Source: Neobacillus thermocopriae (GTDB lineage Bacteria > Bacillota > Bacilli > Bacillales > Cytobacillaceae). Taken from it: 64,000 nucleotides of DNA. Below, one piece after another: positions 47,437 to 56,477 of this stretch. Where the stretch lies: NCBI RefSeq assembly GCF_010975035.1, contig NZ_JAAIUV010000006.1, positions 62,001 to 126,000 of the forward strand, in the 5' to 3' direction. Position 1 is the first letter of the stretch, and each line of letters starts with the position of its first letter. The position numbers and the translations under genes are program-made. The notes beneath the pieces were generated by a model. It was given only the letters and a program-made list of their open reading frames with translations. It was not told where the DNA came from and made no database searches.

Positions 47437-48468
47437 TTAACCAACCTTAACTCGAGACTTTTGCAGTAGTTGCTCAGCCACATACAGACTGAGATCCACC
47501 ACACGGGCTGAATATCCCCATTCATTGTCGTACCAAGCAAGGACTTTTACTTTACGGGTTCCCATCACCATAGTGGACAGTCCATCGATAATGGCGGAGT
47601 GTTCATTTGTGTTAAAATCTACCGATACGAGTGGTTCCATAGTGAAGTCCAAAATACCTTTTAAAGAACCACTAGCAGCTTCTTTAAACGCATTATTAAC
47701 ATCCTCAATGGTTACATCCTGCTTTAAGTCTACAACCAAATCGACAAGGGAAACGTTTGGTGTTGGGACACGAAGTGCCATACCATGAAGTTTTCCTTTC
47801 AATTGCGGCAGTACAAGTGATAATGCTTTTGCCGCTCCCGTTGTCGTAGGAATGATAGATTGTCCACAGGCACGCGCTCTGCGTAAGTCTTTGTGCGGAT
47901 TATCAATATTCTTTTGGTCATTTGTATAAGCATGGACAGTCGTCATTAAACCACTTTCAATGCCAAACTTATCATCCAATACTTTTGCTACTGGTGCAAG
48001 GCAGTTGGTTGTACAAGATGCATTTGAAATGATCTCATGTTTTTCAATGTCCAACATTTCCTCGTTTACACCCATGACAATCGTTACATCTTCGTTTTTA
48101 CCTGGTGCAGTTAATATGACTCTTTTCGCGCCTGCTTCAAGGTGTAGGGCAGCCTTTTCTCTTGAGTTAAATTTTCCAGTTGCCTCAATGACGATATCAA
48201 TCCCCAACTCACGCCATGGCAATTCTTCAGGATTACGATTGCTTAATAATTTAACTCTTTTTCCATTTACGATTAATTCATTATCTAAAGGGATGACATC
48301 TCCCTGGAAAGTCCCATGATTGGTGTCATACTTGATTAAATGTGCCAAAGTTTCAGCAGGATAGCTTGCATTAATGGCTACCACATCAAGTTTTTCTTCA
48401 AGGATCGCTTGTCTAAAAACCATCCTTCCAATTCTCCCAAAACCGTTAATTGCGATACGTGCTTTCAT
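47437..48468 (-). CDS. gapB: Gluconeogenic glyceraldehyde-3-phosphate dehydrogenase GapB
   Basis: Works mainly in the gluconeogenic direction with NADP(H) in B. subtilis. NINGFGRIGR nucleotide fold at the start, catalytic Cys152 in NASCTTNCLAPV, and the GapB-typical AINASYPAETLAHLIKYDT, which differs from the glycolytic GapA. 343 residues. GGAAGGGG before the ATG. The promoter carries two CcpN-like boxes. Confidence 0.95.
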   Translation of the reverse strand: MKARIAINGFGRIGRMVFRQAILEEKLDVVAINASYPAETLAHLIKYDTNHGTFQGDVIPLDNELIVNGKRVKLLSNRNPEELPWRELGIDIVIEATGKFNSREKAALHLEAGAKRVILTAPGKNEDVTIVMGVNEEMLDIEKHEIISNASCTTNCLAPVAKVLDDKFGIESGLMTTVHAYTNDQKNIDNPHKDLRRARACGQSIIPTTTGAAKALSLVLPQLKGKLHGMALRVPTPNVSLVDLVVDLKQDVTIEDVNNAFKEAASGSLKGILDFTMEPLVSVDFNTNEHSAIIDGLSTMVMGTRKVKVLAWYDNEWGYSARVVDLSLYVAEQLLQKSRVKVG

Positions 48469-48488
48469 TTTACGGCCCCTTCCGAATT

Positions 48489-48533
48489 AATGTTATACTT
48501 TTTATCTCTTTCTGTTGTTATTAGTATAACACA
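48489..48533 (-). promoter_or_regulatory. gapB promoter with two inverted CcpN-like boxes
   Basis: The minus-strand sequence TGTGTTATACT (48523-48533) holds an extended -10 (TGTTATACT) and matches the CcpN consensus TRTGHYATAYW, as I recall it, fully. AATGTTATACT (48489-48499) is a second box in opposite orientation downstream of the start site with one mismatch. CcpN represses gluconeogenic genes on glucose in B. subtilis. Confidence 0.65.
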
Positions 48534-48601
48534 TTTAATTTTATTTGTGATGAATAAAACGCATATTTTTTTAAGTTTTATAATTCTGATAATTCATTAA
48601 T

Positions 48602-48638
48602 AAAAAACCCTAGTTTGATAACAACTATCAAACTAGGG
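48602..48638 (-). terminator. Terminator of the phoP-to-coaE gene run
   Basis: Perfect 13-bp stem CCCTAGTTTGATA / TATCAAACTAGGG with six T on the minus strand. Between coaE and the gapB promoter. Confidence 0.85.
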
Positions 48639-48789
48639 AATTCCACCAATATAAAAAATCCCACACAATTAACACTGTAGTATGACACATTTTTTACGAA
48701 TTGTAGGATGGAGAGCTAGTGCATATCTTGCATAATGCAAAAAATAGACAAAAAAAAGAAGAGAATATGAATCGTATTCCCTTCTCAAA

Positions 48790-49395
48790 TTAAGCCTTAT
48801 TGAATCCCCATTCTGACAGCAATTGTAAAAGTTGTTTTCTTGTACAATCGATCGATCCATTATTGTCAATCACTGCATCCACTAGTTTAATCTTGTCAGC
48901 AAGAGGCATTTGTGAATGAATTCTTGCTTTTGCTTCCTCTACAGTAAGTTGGTTTCTTGCCATCAGTCGTTTTAATTGAGTTTCTTGATCTACATAAACA
49001 AGTATCGTTTTATCGACCAAATACGCTAATTTACTTTCAAAAAGAAGAGGAATATCAAGGACAATTATGTCTTCTTGATTCTTTTTCGCCTCTTCTATTT
49101 TTGTCATCATTCGTTTTCTAACTTCTGGATGTACAATCCTATTTAAAGTTTGTCGTTTATTCTCATCGTTAAAAATAATGGTTCCCAGTTTTTTTCGGTC
49201 TATTTCACCATTATCCAATAAAATATCTTCACCGAATTCAGCAATAATTTTCTTATAAGCTTGCTCGCCTTTTTGTACGGCCAGCCGCGCTTCTATATCT
49301 GCATCGATGACTTGTATATCCATTTCCTTAATCATGTTTGATACTGTACTTTTTCCACTAGCAATTCCGCCTGTCAATCCGATAATAAGCGTCAT
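48790..49395 (-). CDS. coaE: Dephospho-CoA kinase
   Basis: Last step of coenzyme A synthesis. P-loop [16 protein letters not shown] (residues 7-22), the [13 protein letters not shown] region, HPEVRKRM and [10 protein letters not shown]. 201 residues. GAAAGGA before the ATG; 18 bases after ytaF. The C-terminus ends normally; another frame open from 48669 to 48869 overlaps it and is not considered a gene. Confidence 0.95.
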   Translation of the reverse strand: MTLIIGLTGGIASGKSTVSNMIKEMDIQVIDADIEARLAVQKGEQAYKKIIAEFGEDILLDNGEIDRKKLGTIIFNDENKRQTLNRIVHPEVRKRMMTKIEEAKKNQEDIIVLDIPLLFESKLAYLVDKTILVYVDQETQLKRLMARNQLTVEEAKARIHSQMPLADKIKLVDAVIDNNGSIDCTRKQLLQLLSEWGFNKA

Positions 49396-49413
49396 TCTCT
49401 TTTCCTTTCTCTA

Positions 49414-50043
49414 TCAGATTTTCCATATTCCAATAATAATTAAGAGGATACCGGGTAAAATAGCGAACTTTTGAATCCAATCAATTTTGTGGAACAAGGC
49501 ACCACTTTTGATTCCTAAAAGGACAAATAAGGAACTCATAACGGCGACAGTTACGGCTAATTTTAGTGGAGAGAATCCTAGCATGGCAGCACCGATTCCT
49601 GCGCCGAATGAATCAATGGATAGTGCAAAACCTAACATAAACGCTTCGATTCCTGTGATTGTGCCCGATTTATCGAAATCCGCAGACATTGGTTTTCTTA
49701 ATATATTAATAACCAATCCCAGTGAACGGATTTCAAAATTTACAATCATTTTTTCCGTATCAATTGGTTCCCTTTCCGGACGGAAGAATTGATATAACAC
49801 CCAGGCGCCAAGCCCTATTAATATAAATCCCCCCAGCTTTGCTGTAATACTTGGTGATAATATTTTTTCAAGACCATGTCCAATTGACACGGCAATCATA
49901 AGCGAGATAGCGGAACAAGTAGCAATAATGAGGATGGATTTAAGTGGTATTGCCATTTTTCTCAATCCATAGGTAAAACCTACGCTAAAGCTGTCAAGAC
50001 TGAGAGCAAAAGCAAGGATGAGAAGTGAGAACAACTGACTCAT
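49414..50043 (-). CDS. ytaF: Sporulation membrane protein YtaF (MntP-like)
   Basis: 209 residues with about six membrane segments, arranged as two halves each containing a D-S-F motif in the membrane (ALSLDSFSVGFTYG and ALSIDSFGAGIGAA), the pattern of the MntP/YtaF family. Manganese or other cation export is known for MntP; for YtaF the substrate is unknown. Order mutM-ytaF-coaE as in B. subtilis. Confidence 0.9.
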   Translation of the reverse strand: MSQLFSLLILAFALSLDSFSVGFTYGLRKMAIPLKSILIIATCSAISLMIAVSIGHGLEKILSPSITAKLGGFILIGLGAWVLYQFFRPEREPIDTEKMIVNFEIRSLGLVINILRKPMSADFDKSGTITGIEAFMLGFALSIDSFGAGIGAAMLGFSPLKLAVTVAVMSSLFVLLGIKSGALFHKIDWIQKFAILPGILLIIIGIWKI

Positions 50044-50141
50044 AGTGTCTAGGACTCCTTCCTGAAAATCACTACAATAGTATATGGTGGGAGCCTATCT
50101 AGTGTGTGTCAGTCATTCTCAGCTTTTAATCCAATTATAAT

Positions 50142-50969
50142 TTACAGCCTTTGACAGTTAGGACAGAAATGAGTACCTCTCCCTCCGACCGTTGTTTTTA
50201 CAATCTCTCTTCCACAGTTTTTACATGGTTCTCCTTTTCGACCATACGCATATAATTCCAGCTGAAACATCCCAATTTCTCCTTGTGAATTGACATAAGA
50301 GCGAATGGTGCTTCCTCCTTTTTCAACCGCTTCACGTAATGTGGAAGTAATCTCTTTATGGAGAAGAGTAATTTCCTCATCCACTAAAGAGCTGGCAATC
50401 CTTTCAGGATGAATTCCTGAACGAAAAAGAGCTTCATCGACATAAATATTGCCTAGACCGACCAATATTTCCTGATCCAATAAGGCTGGTTTAATTTTTC
50501 GATTTGTTTTTCTCAATTTGCTTCCAAGATATTCAACTGTAAAATCCTCTGAAAATGGCTCAGGTCCAAGTGTTGATAATGGAGGTTTTAAAAATTCTTC
50601 ACCTTTTTTATATAAATGCATGGTGCCGAACTTACGAACATCACGATACCTGAGTTCCGTTCCATCAGTAAAATGGAAGATCACATGAGTATGTTTATCA
50701 AATGGATCTTCTTTTGAAAACAAACCATACCTTCCTTCCATCCTCAAATGGGAAACTAAGGCATATTGTCCGGTATAAATAATTAAAAATTTTCCGCGCC
50801 GACTAACATCTCTAATTGTTTCTCCTTTTAACACATCAATAAACTGTTCTGTCTCTAAAGGATATTTGATGATTTTTGGCCAATAAATGGTTATATTTTC
50901 TATGGTTTTATTAATAACAAGTTTTTTTAATGTCTTCCTGACGGTTTCAACTTCTGGAAGTTCCGGCAT
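50142..50969 (-). CDS. mutM: Formamidopyrimidine-DNA glycosylase
   Basis: Removes 8-oxoguanine and FapyG and cuts the abasic site. N-terminal catalytic PELPEVE (Pro2 nucleophile, Glu3), the H2TH region (LLDQEILVGLGNIYVDEALF) and a C-terminal zinc finger CKNCGREIVK...HFCPNC. 275 residues. GGGATTCAA precedes the ATG; 25 bases after polA. Confidence 0.96.
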   Translation of the reverse strand: MPELPEVETVRKTLKKLVINKTIENITIYWPKIIKYPLETEQFIDVLKGETIRDVSRRGKFLIIYTGQYALVSHLRMEGRYGLFSKEDPFDKHTHVIFHFTDGTELRYRDVRKFGTMHLYKKGEEFLKPPLSTLGPEPFSEDFTVEYLGSKLRKTNRKIKPALLDQEILVGLGNIYVDEALFRSGIHPERIASSLVDEEITLLHKEITSTLREAVEKGGSTIRSYVNSQGEIGMFQLELYAYGRKGEPCKNCGREIVKTTVGGRGTHFCPNCQRL

Positions 50970-50994
50970 TTGAATCCCACCTTATGAAGTATAA

Positions 50995-53631
50995 TTATTT
51001 CGCGTCAAACCAGGTTGGGCCGTAGGAATAATCTACTTTCAATGGAACGGATAGTTCAACCGCATTTTCCATGACTAATGGCACTAATTCCTTTAAAATT
51101 TCGATTTCCTCTTCAGGTGCCTCAAAAATCAGTTCATCGTGAACCTGAAGCAAGAGTCGGGTTTTTAATCCTTTATCCTTTAATGCTTCATCCATATCGA
51201 TCATTGCTTTTTTGATAATGTCAGCGGCACTACCTTGAATGGGCGTATTCATTGCCGTCCTCTCTGCAAAACTTCTCAGATTAAAATTGCGGCTAGTTAT
51301 TTCCGGGATATACCTTCTTCTATGAAGGAGTGTAGTAACAAACCCCTTTTCTTTTGCCTGATGAATTATATCGTCCATGTATTCTTTTACACCTGGGTAG
51401 CTGTTTAAATAACGCTCTATGAAATTGCCGGCTTCCTTTCTTGATATGCCAAGTGATTGGGATAAGCCATAATCGCTGATTCCATACACAATCCCAAAAT
51501 TTACAGCCTTTGCTTGACGGCGCATATTCGAAGTGACTTCCTCCTGGTCAACATGAAAAACCTCCATGGCCGTTTTTGTATGAATATCTAGATCATCTTT
51601 AAACGCCTGAATCAACTTTTCATCACCAGAAATATGGGCAAGAACACGCAACTCAATTTGTGAATAATCGGCTGCAAAAATTACCCAGCCAGGCTCTGAT
51701 GGGACAAAAGCCTGCCGAATTTTTCTTCCTTCTTCCAGGCGAATTGGGATATTCTGAAGGTTTGGATCAATCGAGCTTAATCTTCCAGTCGCCGTTAAAG
51801 TTTGCTGGAATCTTGTATGGACCTTTTCCGTTTTCGGATCAATGACTTTTAATAGCCCTTCAATATAAGTTGATTGCAATTTCCCTAACTGTCTATATAA
51901 AAGAATATGTTCAATGATTTCATGTTCAGGGGCAAGCTTCTCCAGAACATCCGCAGATGTGGAATATCCAGTCTTTGTTTTTTTAAGAGGTGGTAATCCC
52001 AATTTTTCGAATAAAATAACTCCAAGTTGTTTCGGTGAGTTGATATTAAATTTTTCACCGGCCAATTCACATATTTTTTCTTCTATTTCAATGATCCTTT
52101 CATTTAATTCCCGGCCCATTGCTTCAAGCCGTTTTCTTTCCACCTTAATTCCGTAAAATTCCATATCTGCTAAAATGAGAGAAAGAGGCATTTCAAGCTC
52201 TCTAAATAAATCAAATTGTTCATTCTTTATTAATTCGTCTTCAAGCTTTGCACGCAATTGAGACATCACTAGACCTTTTCGAATAAGATGTTCTGCAAGC
52301 TTGTTCATTTCCGGAATTTTTCGTTTGGCTCCTTTTCCATAAAACGCTTCATCTGACTGGATATTACCGATTTGATATTTTTTCGCAATGGCAGCCAAAT
52401 CTTCACCGGTCTCCGATGGATTTAATATATAAGTGGCCATTAATATATCAAAATCCGCACCCTTTAAGTGAATATTCCTTCTCCTTAAGGAAACTTCCGT
52501 CCGTTTTACGTCGTAAACGGTTTTCTTCTTTGATTCGTCCTCTGCCCAATTCTTAAAGGCTTCAGATTGTAATGCCTGTTCCGTTGGCAGAAAGAAATGG
52601 CCGTTTTCATTTACAATGGAAAAGCCTAGGATCTCTGCAGTATGATAATTATCTTCGAGCATTTCGACATAAAAATTACTATGTTCAGTAAATAGTTCCT
52701 CCGTTATTTGGGCTGGAATTTCCACTTCAATTTCCTCAAGTTCATCTGAGGTGTCGGACTCTGAATCCTCTCCAAGCTTGTCTAATAAGGATTGAAAGCC
52801 TAATTCTTTAAATAAGGCGACAACTTTTGCTTTTGCATACCCTTCATAAGTTATATCATCCAAATCAACTTTAATTGGTGCGTGTCTTTCAATCGTAGCC
52901 AGTTGTTTACTCATAATGGCTTGATCTTTAAAATTCTGTAACTTTTCTTTTAATTTGGCACCACTCACTTGATCGATAGACTCAAATAATTTTTCGAGTG
53001 ATGAAAATTCCTTAAGAAGTTTGATAGCAGTCTTTTCTCCTACTCCTGGAACACCCGGAATATTGTCAGAGGTATCTCCCATTAACCCTTTCATATCAAT
53101 AATTTGTTCTGGAACTAATCCATACTTTTCTTTGATATGTTCTGGTGTATATTCTTCAATATCCGTAATTCCTTTACGGGTAATTCCTACAGTTGTATGG
53201 TTTGATGAAAGCTGGGTTAAATCTTTATCTCCAGATATGATTTTTACTTCAAATCCTTCTTTTTCAGCATTTAAAGATAATGTGCCAATAATATCATCCG
53301 CTTCATAATTTTCAAGCTCGTACCGGGAAATGCCGTAAGCATCCAAAAGTTCCCGGATAAAAGGAAATTGCTCTGATAATTCTGGTGGAGTTTTTTGTCT
53401 TCCACCTTTATATTCTTCAAATGTTTTATGACGAAATGTCGTTTTACCTGCATCAAAAGCAACTAACATATGAGTAGGCTTTTCGTCTTCAAGAATTTTC
53501 ATTAGCATCATTGTAAAGCCATAAACGGCATTCGTATGTATTCCTTTATCATTATTTAATAGAGGCAGTGCAAAAAATGCGCGATAGGCTATACTGTTCC
53601 CATCAATTAGCACCAGCTTTTTCTTTTTCAC
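50995..53631 (-). CDS. polA: DNA polymerase I
   Basis: Fills repair gaps and removes RNA primers. Domains: 5'-3' exonuclease (about 1-290, with LVLIDGNSIAYRAFFA and MLVAFDAGKTTFRH), a 3'-5' exonuclease-like domain (about 300-470) and the polymerase (470-878, with the motif A region FAADYSQIELRVLAHISGD and QVHDEL motif C). The exonuclease-like domain lacks the DxE metal ligands of E. coli Pol I, as in other bacilli. The start was set to the GTG at 53631 because the GTG at 53640 lies inside the Shine-Dalgarno GGAAGGTG. 878 residues. Confidence 0.95.
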   Translation of the reverse strand: MKKKKLVLIDGNSIAYRAFFALPLLNNDKGIHTNAVYGFTMMLMKILEDEKPTHMLVAFDAGKTTFRHKTFEEYKGGRQKTPPELSEQFPFIRELLDAYGISRYELENYEADDIIGTLSLNAEKEGFEVKIISGDKDLTQLSSNHTTVGITRKGITDIEEYTPEHIKEKYGLVPEQIIDMKGLMGDTSDNIPGVPGVGEKTAIKLLKEFSSLEKLFESIDQVSGAKLKEKLQNFKDQAIMSKQLATIERHAPIKVDLDDITYEGYAKAKVVALFKELGFQSLLDKLGEDSESDTSDELEEIEVEIPAQITEELFTEHSNFYVEMLEDNYHTAEILGFSIVNENGHFFLPTEQALQSEAFKNWAEDESKKKTVYDVKRTEVSLRRRNIHLKGADFDILMATYILNPSETGEDLAAIAKKYQIGNIQSDEAFYGKGAKRKIPEMNKLAEHLIRKGLVMSQLRAKLEDELIKNEQFDLFRELEMPLSLILADMEFYGIKVERKRLEAMGRELNERIIEIEEKICELAGEKFNINSPKQLGVILFEKLGLPPLKKTKTGYSTSADVLEKLAPEHEIIEHILLYRQLGKLQSTYIEGLLKVIDPKTEKVHTRFQQTLTATGRLSSIDPNLQNIPIRLEEGRKIRQAFVPSEPGWVIFAADYSQIELRVLAHISGDEKLIQAFKDDLDIHTKTAMEVFHVDQEEVTSNMRRQAKAVNFGIVYGISDYGLSQSLGISRKEAGNFIERYLNSYPGVKEYMDDIIHQAKEKGFVTTLLHRRRYIPEITSRNFNLRSFAERTAMNTPIQGSAADIIKKAMIDMDEALKDKGLKTRLLLQVHDELIFEAPEEEIEILKELVPLVMENAVELSVPLKVDYSYGPTWFDAK

Positions 53632-53649
53632 GTTTTTCACCTTCCAACA

Positions 53650-55056
53650 TCAATTCAAATTTTTCCTAAGCTCAATGATAAATTCACTGCCTTCACCCAA
53701 ATTACTTCTTACCGAAATGGTACCATGATGTGCTTCAACAAGATGTTTAACAATCGCTAAGCCTAGCCCCGTCCCCCCTGAGTTACGGCTCCTTGCTCTA
53801 TCAACTCGGTAAAATCGTTCAAATATTCGTGGGATTTCTTCCTTTTCGATCCCCACTCCGGAGTCTTTAACATGTATTCGAACATGCTCCTGACAATCTA
53901 TAAGAACCACTTTCACATTCCCTTTTGCCGGAGTATAGGTAATGGCATTGCCAATTAAATTGATAAAAACTTGCTTTAACCGATCGACATCACCAGTAAT
54001 CATTACATTTTTCTTTTCACTAATTAATTCAAGATTAATCTCCTTTGGCTGTGCTTTTCCCTGAAGAAGGGCAACCACTTCATCCAATAAAATATATATG
54101 TTAAGTGGGACTATGGAAAGTTTAAAGCCTTGCTGTTCGATTTTAGACAAATCAAGTAAATCTTCAATTAGCGATTGCAAACGGTCACTTTCCTTTTGAA
54201 TGATGGAAAGGAATGCTTCCAAAGTCTCCTTATTATTCATGGCTCCGTCCAACAGTGTCTCTGTAAATCCTTTAATGGACGTGACAGGAGTTTTTAATTC
54301 ATGTGAAACATTGGCAACAAAATCCTTGCGCATTTGTTCCAATTTTTTCAACTCTGTAATATCATGAAATACAAGGAGAACCCCTTTCCATACATTATTT
54401 GCTCCAAGTATCGGAACACCGTAGACATCGAAATAGCGTCTCTCAATATATAATGGAATTAATAGCTGCCTACTGACTTTTTGTTCTGTCCGAAATACTT
54501 CAGCAATTAAATCACATACTTCTTTTTGCTCGATCACTTCATAATACATCTTATTTAAATAGTCGCTTGGAGAAATTTGAAATATATCAGAATATCCTTT
54601 ATTAACAAGATTAATATATCCACCACTGTCAATTAAAATAAGGCCAGCCCCCATATTTTCAATCAATGCAGTTAATCGATCCTGTTGCATTTCTTGTTGT
54701 TTTACGAGCTCTTGCAAGTTTTCAGCCAGCCTATTGATGGATGTAGCAAGTATCCCAGATTCATCCAAACTTTCCATAGTAGTCCGGGCACGGTAATTTC
54801 CCTTCGCCAGCTCAACAGCAACATTTGTTGCTTCCTTGATCGATTTCGTAAATGAAGTCCAAACCCGAATTCCACAATATACAGTTAAGATAATGGCAAC
54901 CCAATGACTGATAGAGAGAATCCACCAAATTTGTCCATAGGTTTGTTTTAGTTCATTATAATTTAAAATTTGAGCAAACAAGATTTCTAATCCTATAAAT
55001 AAAAAAATAAGGATAGCAATTAGTGCGATTAAAAGTTTTAAATAAAATTTGGTCAT
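53650..55056 (-). CDS. phoR: Phosphate-response sensor histidine kinase PhoR (short form)
   Basis: Autophosphorylates and passes phosphate to PhoP under phosphate limitation. 468 residues: TM1 about 8-30, a loop of only some 13 residues, TM2 about 44-64, HAMP (65-118), PAS (120-235), HisKA with His252 in NVSHELKTP, and HATPase with N370, DSGVGI (398-403) and GGTGLGL (427-433). B. subtilis PhoR is about 110 residues longer and has an extracytoplasmic domain that is absent here. The ATG overlaps the phoP stop (ATGA). Confidence 0.92.
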   Translation of the reverse strand: MTKFYLKLLIALIAILIFLFIGLEILFAQILNYNELKQTYGQIWWILSISHWVAIILTVYCGIRVWTSFTKSIKEATNVAVELAKGNYRARTTMESLDESGILATSINRLAENLQELVKQQEMQQDRLTALIENMGAGLILIDSGGYINLVNKGYSDIFQISPSDYLNKMYYEVIEQKEVCDLIAEVFRTEQKVSRQLLIPLYIERRYFDVYGVPILGANNVWKGVLLVFHDITELKKLEQMRKDFVANVSHELKTPVTSIKGFTETLLDGAMNNKETLEAFLSIIQKESDRLQSLIEDLLDLSKIEQQGFKLSIVPLNIYILLDEVVALLQGKAQPKEINLELISEKKNVMITGDVDRLKQVFINLIGNAITYTPAKGNVKVVLIDCQEHVRIHVKDSGVGIEKEEIPRIFERFYRVDRARSRNSGGTGLGLAIVKHLVEAHHGTISVRSNLGEGSEFIIELRKNLN

Positions 55057-55769
55057 TCCTGTTTTGGCCCCTCAATTTTATATCCAAGTCCTCTAACAGT
55101 TTTAATATAAACTGGTTTCTTCGTATCCTTTTCAATTTTTTCTCTTAGATGGGAAATGTGCACATCGACAATTCTAGTATCCCCAGCAAAATCATAATTC
55201 CAAACAGAGCTGAGCAATTGATCCCGTGTCAGCACACATCCTTTATTTTGAGCCAAATAATGAAGTAATTCAAATTCCTTTAATGTTAATTCTAGTAATT
55301 GATCTTTAAAATAAGCTTCATATTTTTCTGGATAAATGGTTAAGTTCCCAATCTTTATTTGAGTAACTTCTACCGTAATGTCATTAACAGTTTCTGTTTG
55401 AGCCTGGGTTCTTCTTAAGATCGCTTTGACTCGGGCAATTACTTCCCGAGGACTAAATGGTTTTACCATATAATCATCAGCGCCTAATTCTAAGCCCAAT
55501 ATTTTTTCAAATTCATCGTCTTTTGCTGTCAACATTAATATCGGAATCATAATTTTCTCTTGTCTTAGCATCTTACATACTTCCATGCCATCCAGTTTTG
55601 GAAGCATGAGATCTAAAATGATAATATCCGGGGACTCGAGTTCCGCTAGCCGTTTCCCTTCCTCTCCATCCATCGCTGTTATCACTTCATAGCCAGCTTG
55701 TTCCAAATTATATTTAAGCAATGTTACAATCGGCTGTTCATCATCCACGACCAAAATTTTAGTTTTCAT
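55053..55769 (-). CDS. phoP: Phosphate-response regulator PhoP
   Basis: OmpR-family regulator of phosphate starvation genes. Receiver domain with the acidic pair DD (9-10), phosphorylated Asp53 (IILDLMLPKLDG) and Lys in KPFSPREV, and a C-terminal winged helix (LTLKEFELLHYLAQNKG...VDVHISHLREKIE...VRGLGYK). 238 residues. It heads the run phoP-phoR-polA-mutM-ytaF-coaE. Confidence 0.95.
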   Translation of the reverse strand: MKTKILVVDDEQPIVTLLKYNLEQAGYEVITAMDGEEGKRLAELESPDIIILDLMLPKLDGMEVCKMLRQEKIMIPILMLTAKDDEFEKILGLELGADDYMVKPFSPREVIARVKAILRRTQAQTETVNDITVEVTQIKIGNLTIYPEKYEAYFKDQLLELTLKEFELLHYLAQNKGCVLTRDQLLSSVWNYDFAGDTRIVDVHISHLREKIEKDTKKPVYIKTVRGLGYKIEGPKQE

Positions 55770-55878
55770 ATAGGGCCTCCCATATAACTGTCCATTCTAT
55801 TTACATTTACATTATAATATAAAACAAAATAGAATTCCGATACGGAAGCCCTGACAGAAGTTCTGTTAGTATAAATGC

Positions 55879-55906
55879 AAAAAGGAATGTGATCACACAT
55901 TCCTTA
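55879..55906 (-). terminator. Terminator after the MaoC-like gene
   Basis: Stem GGAATGTG / CACATTCC with ATCA loop and TTTTTG on the minus strand, 10 bases after the gene and before the phoP promoter region. Confidence 0.8.
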
Positions 55907-55915
55907 CCTGACCTA

Positions 55916-56392
55916 TTAAAAATTATCTAATGCCTTTCCATGTATATCTTCCAACCTATGAGGCGGACATACGATAAGCTTCCCTTTTATAACCTCTTCT
56001 TTTGTCTCATTAACAGCAGTCACATGAATGGTCACTGTATGTTTCTCAAGATTTACATCAGTCACTTCAAACAATAACTCGATCATCGCATAATGATAAA
56101 CAGGTTTACTAAACTCAATTTCTTGGCTAAGTATGTGTGTACCGGGCCCCGGCAAATATTTTGAAATAGCTGAAGTTATCATTCCAGTTAGCATGATATT
56201 TGGGACGATTGGTTTTTTAAAGGGGGTTTGTGATGCATAGTCATGCTGGATATATAACGGATTCGCATCATCGGTTAAGCCTAAATAAAGAAGAAGATCC
56301 TTATCCTCAACTTTTTCTGTTACTGATAATTTCTCACCAACACTGATTTCTTCAATTCTTCTGCCAATCTTTCTCTTTTTTCCTAAAAGCAT
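55916..56392 (-). CDS. MaoC-like hot-dog fold hydratase/dehydratase
   Basis: 158 residues with a hot-dog fold of the MaoC/R-hydratase type; substrate probably a (3R)-hydroxyacyl- or enoyl-CoA thioester. The hydratase motif is visible as LGLTDDANPLYIQHDYA (Asp and His as catalytic candidates) followed by PIVPNIMLTGMI. The start was set to the ATG at 56392 (AGGAGG upstream); the frame continues to 56473 but that overlaps nothing conserved. Follows mdh by 85 bases, and a terminator separates it from phoP. Link to the TCA cycle is unclear. Confidence 0.82.
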   Translation of the reverse strand: MLLGKKRKIGRRIEEISVGEKLSVTEKVEDKDLLLYLGLTDDANPLYIQHDYASQTPFKKPIVPNIMLTGMITSAISKYLPGPGTHILSQEIEFSKPVYHYAMIELLFEVTDVNLEKHTVTIHVTAVNETKEEVIKGKLIVCPPHRLEDIHGKALDNF

Positions 56393-56477
56393 TACTGGAA
56401 CCTCCTTTATGAAAGCGATTTCAGAAATAGATAGAGAAATTCGGAGACCCATGGGACCCCGAACTCCTAACATAGTA

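Noticed and set aside
48669-48869. 66-codon minus-strand ORF overlapping coaE
   Set aside because: It is in another frame over the well-conserved end of coaE, without a ribosome binding site.
50995-53631. Loss of the PolA proofreading site as a new mutation
   Set aside because: Absence of the metal-binding DxE in the 3'-5' exonuclease-like domain is normal for Bacillus DNA polymerase I.
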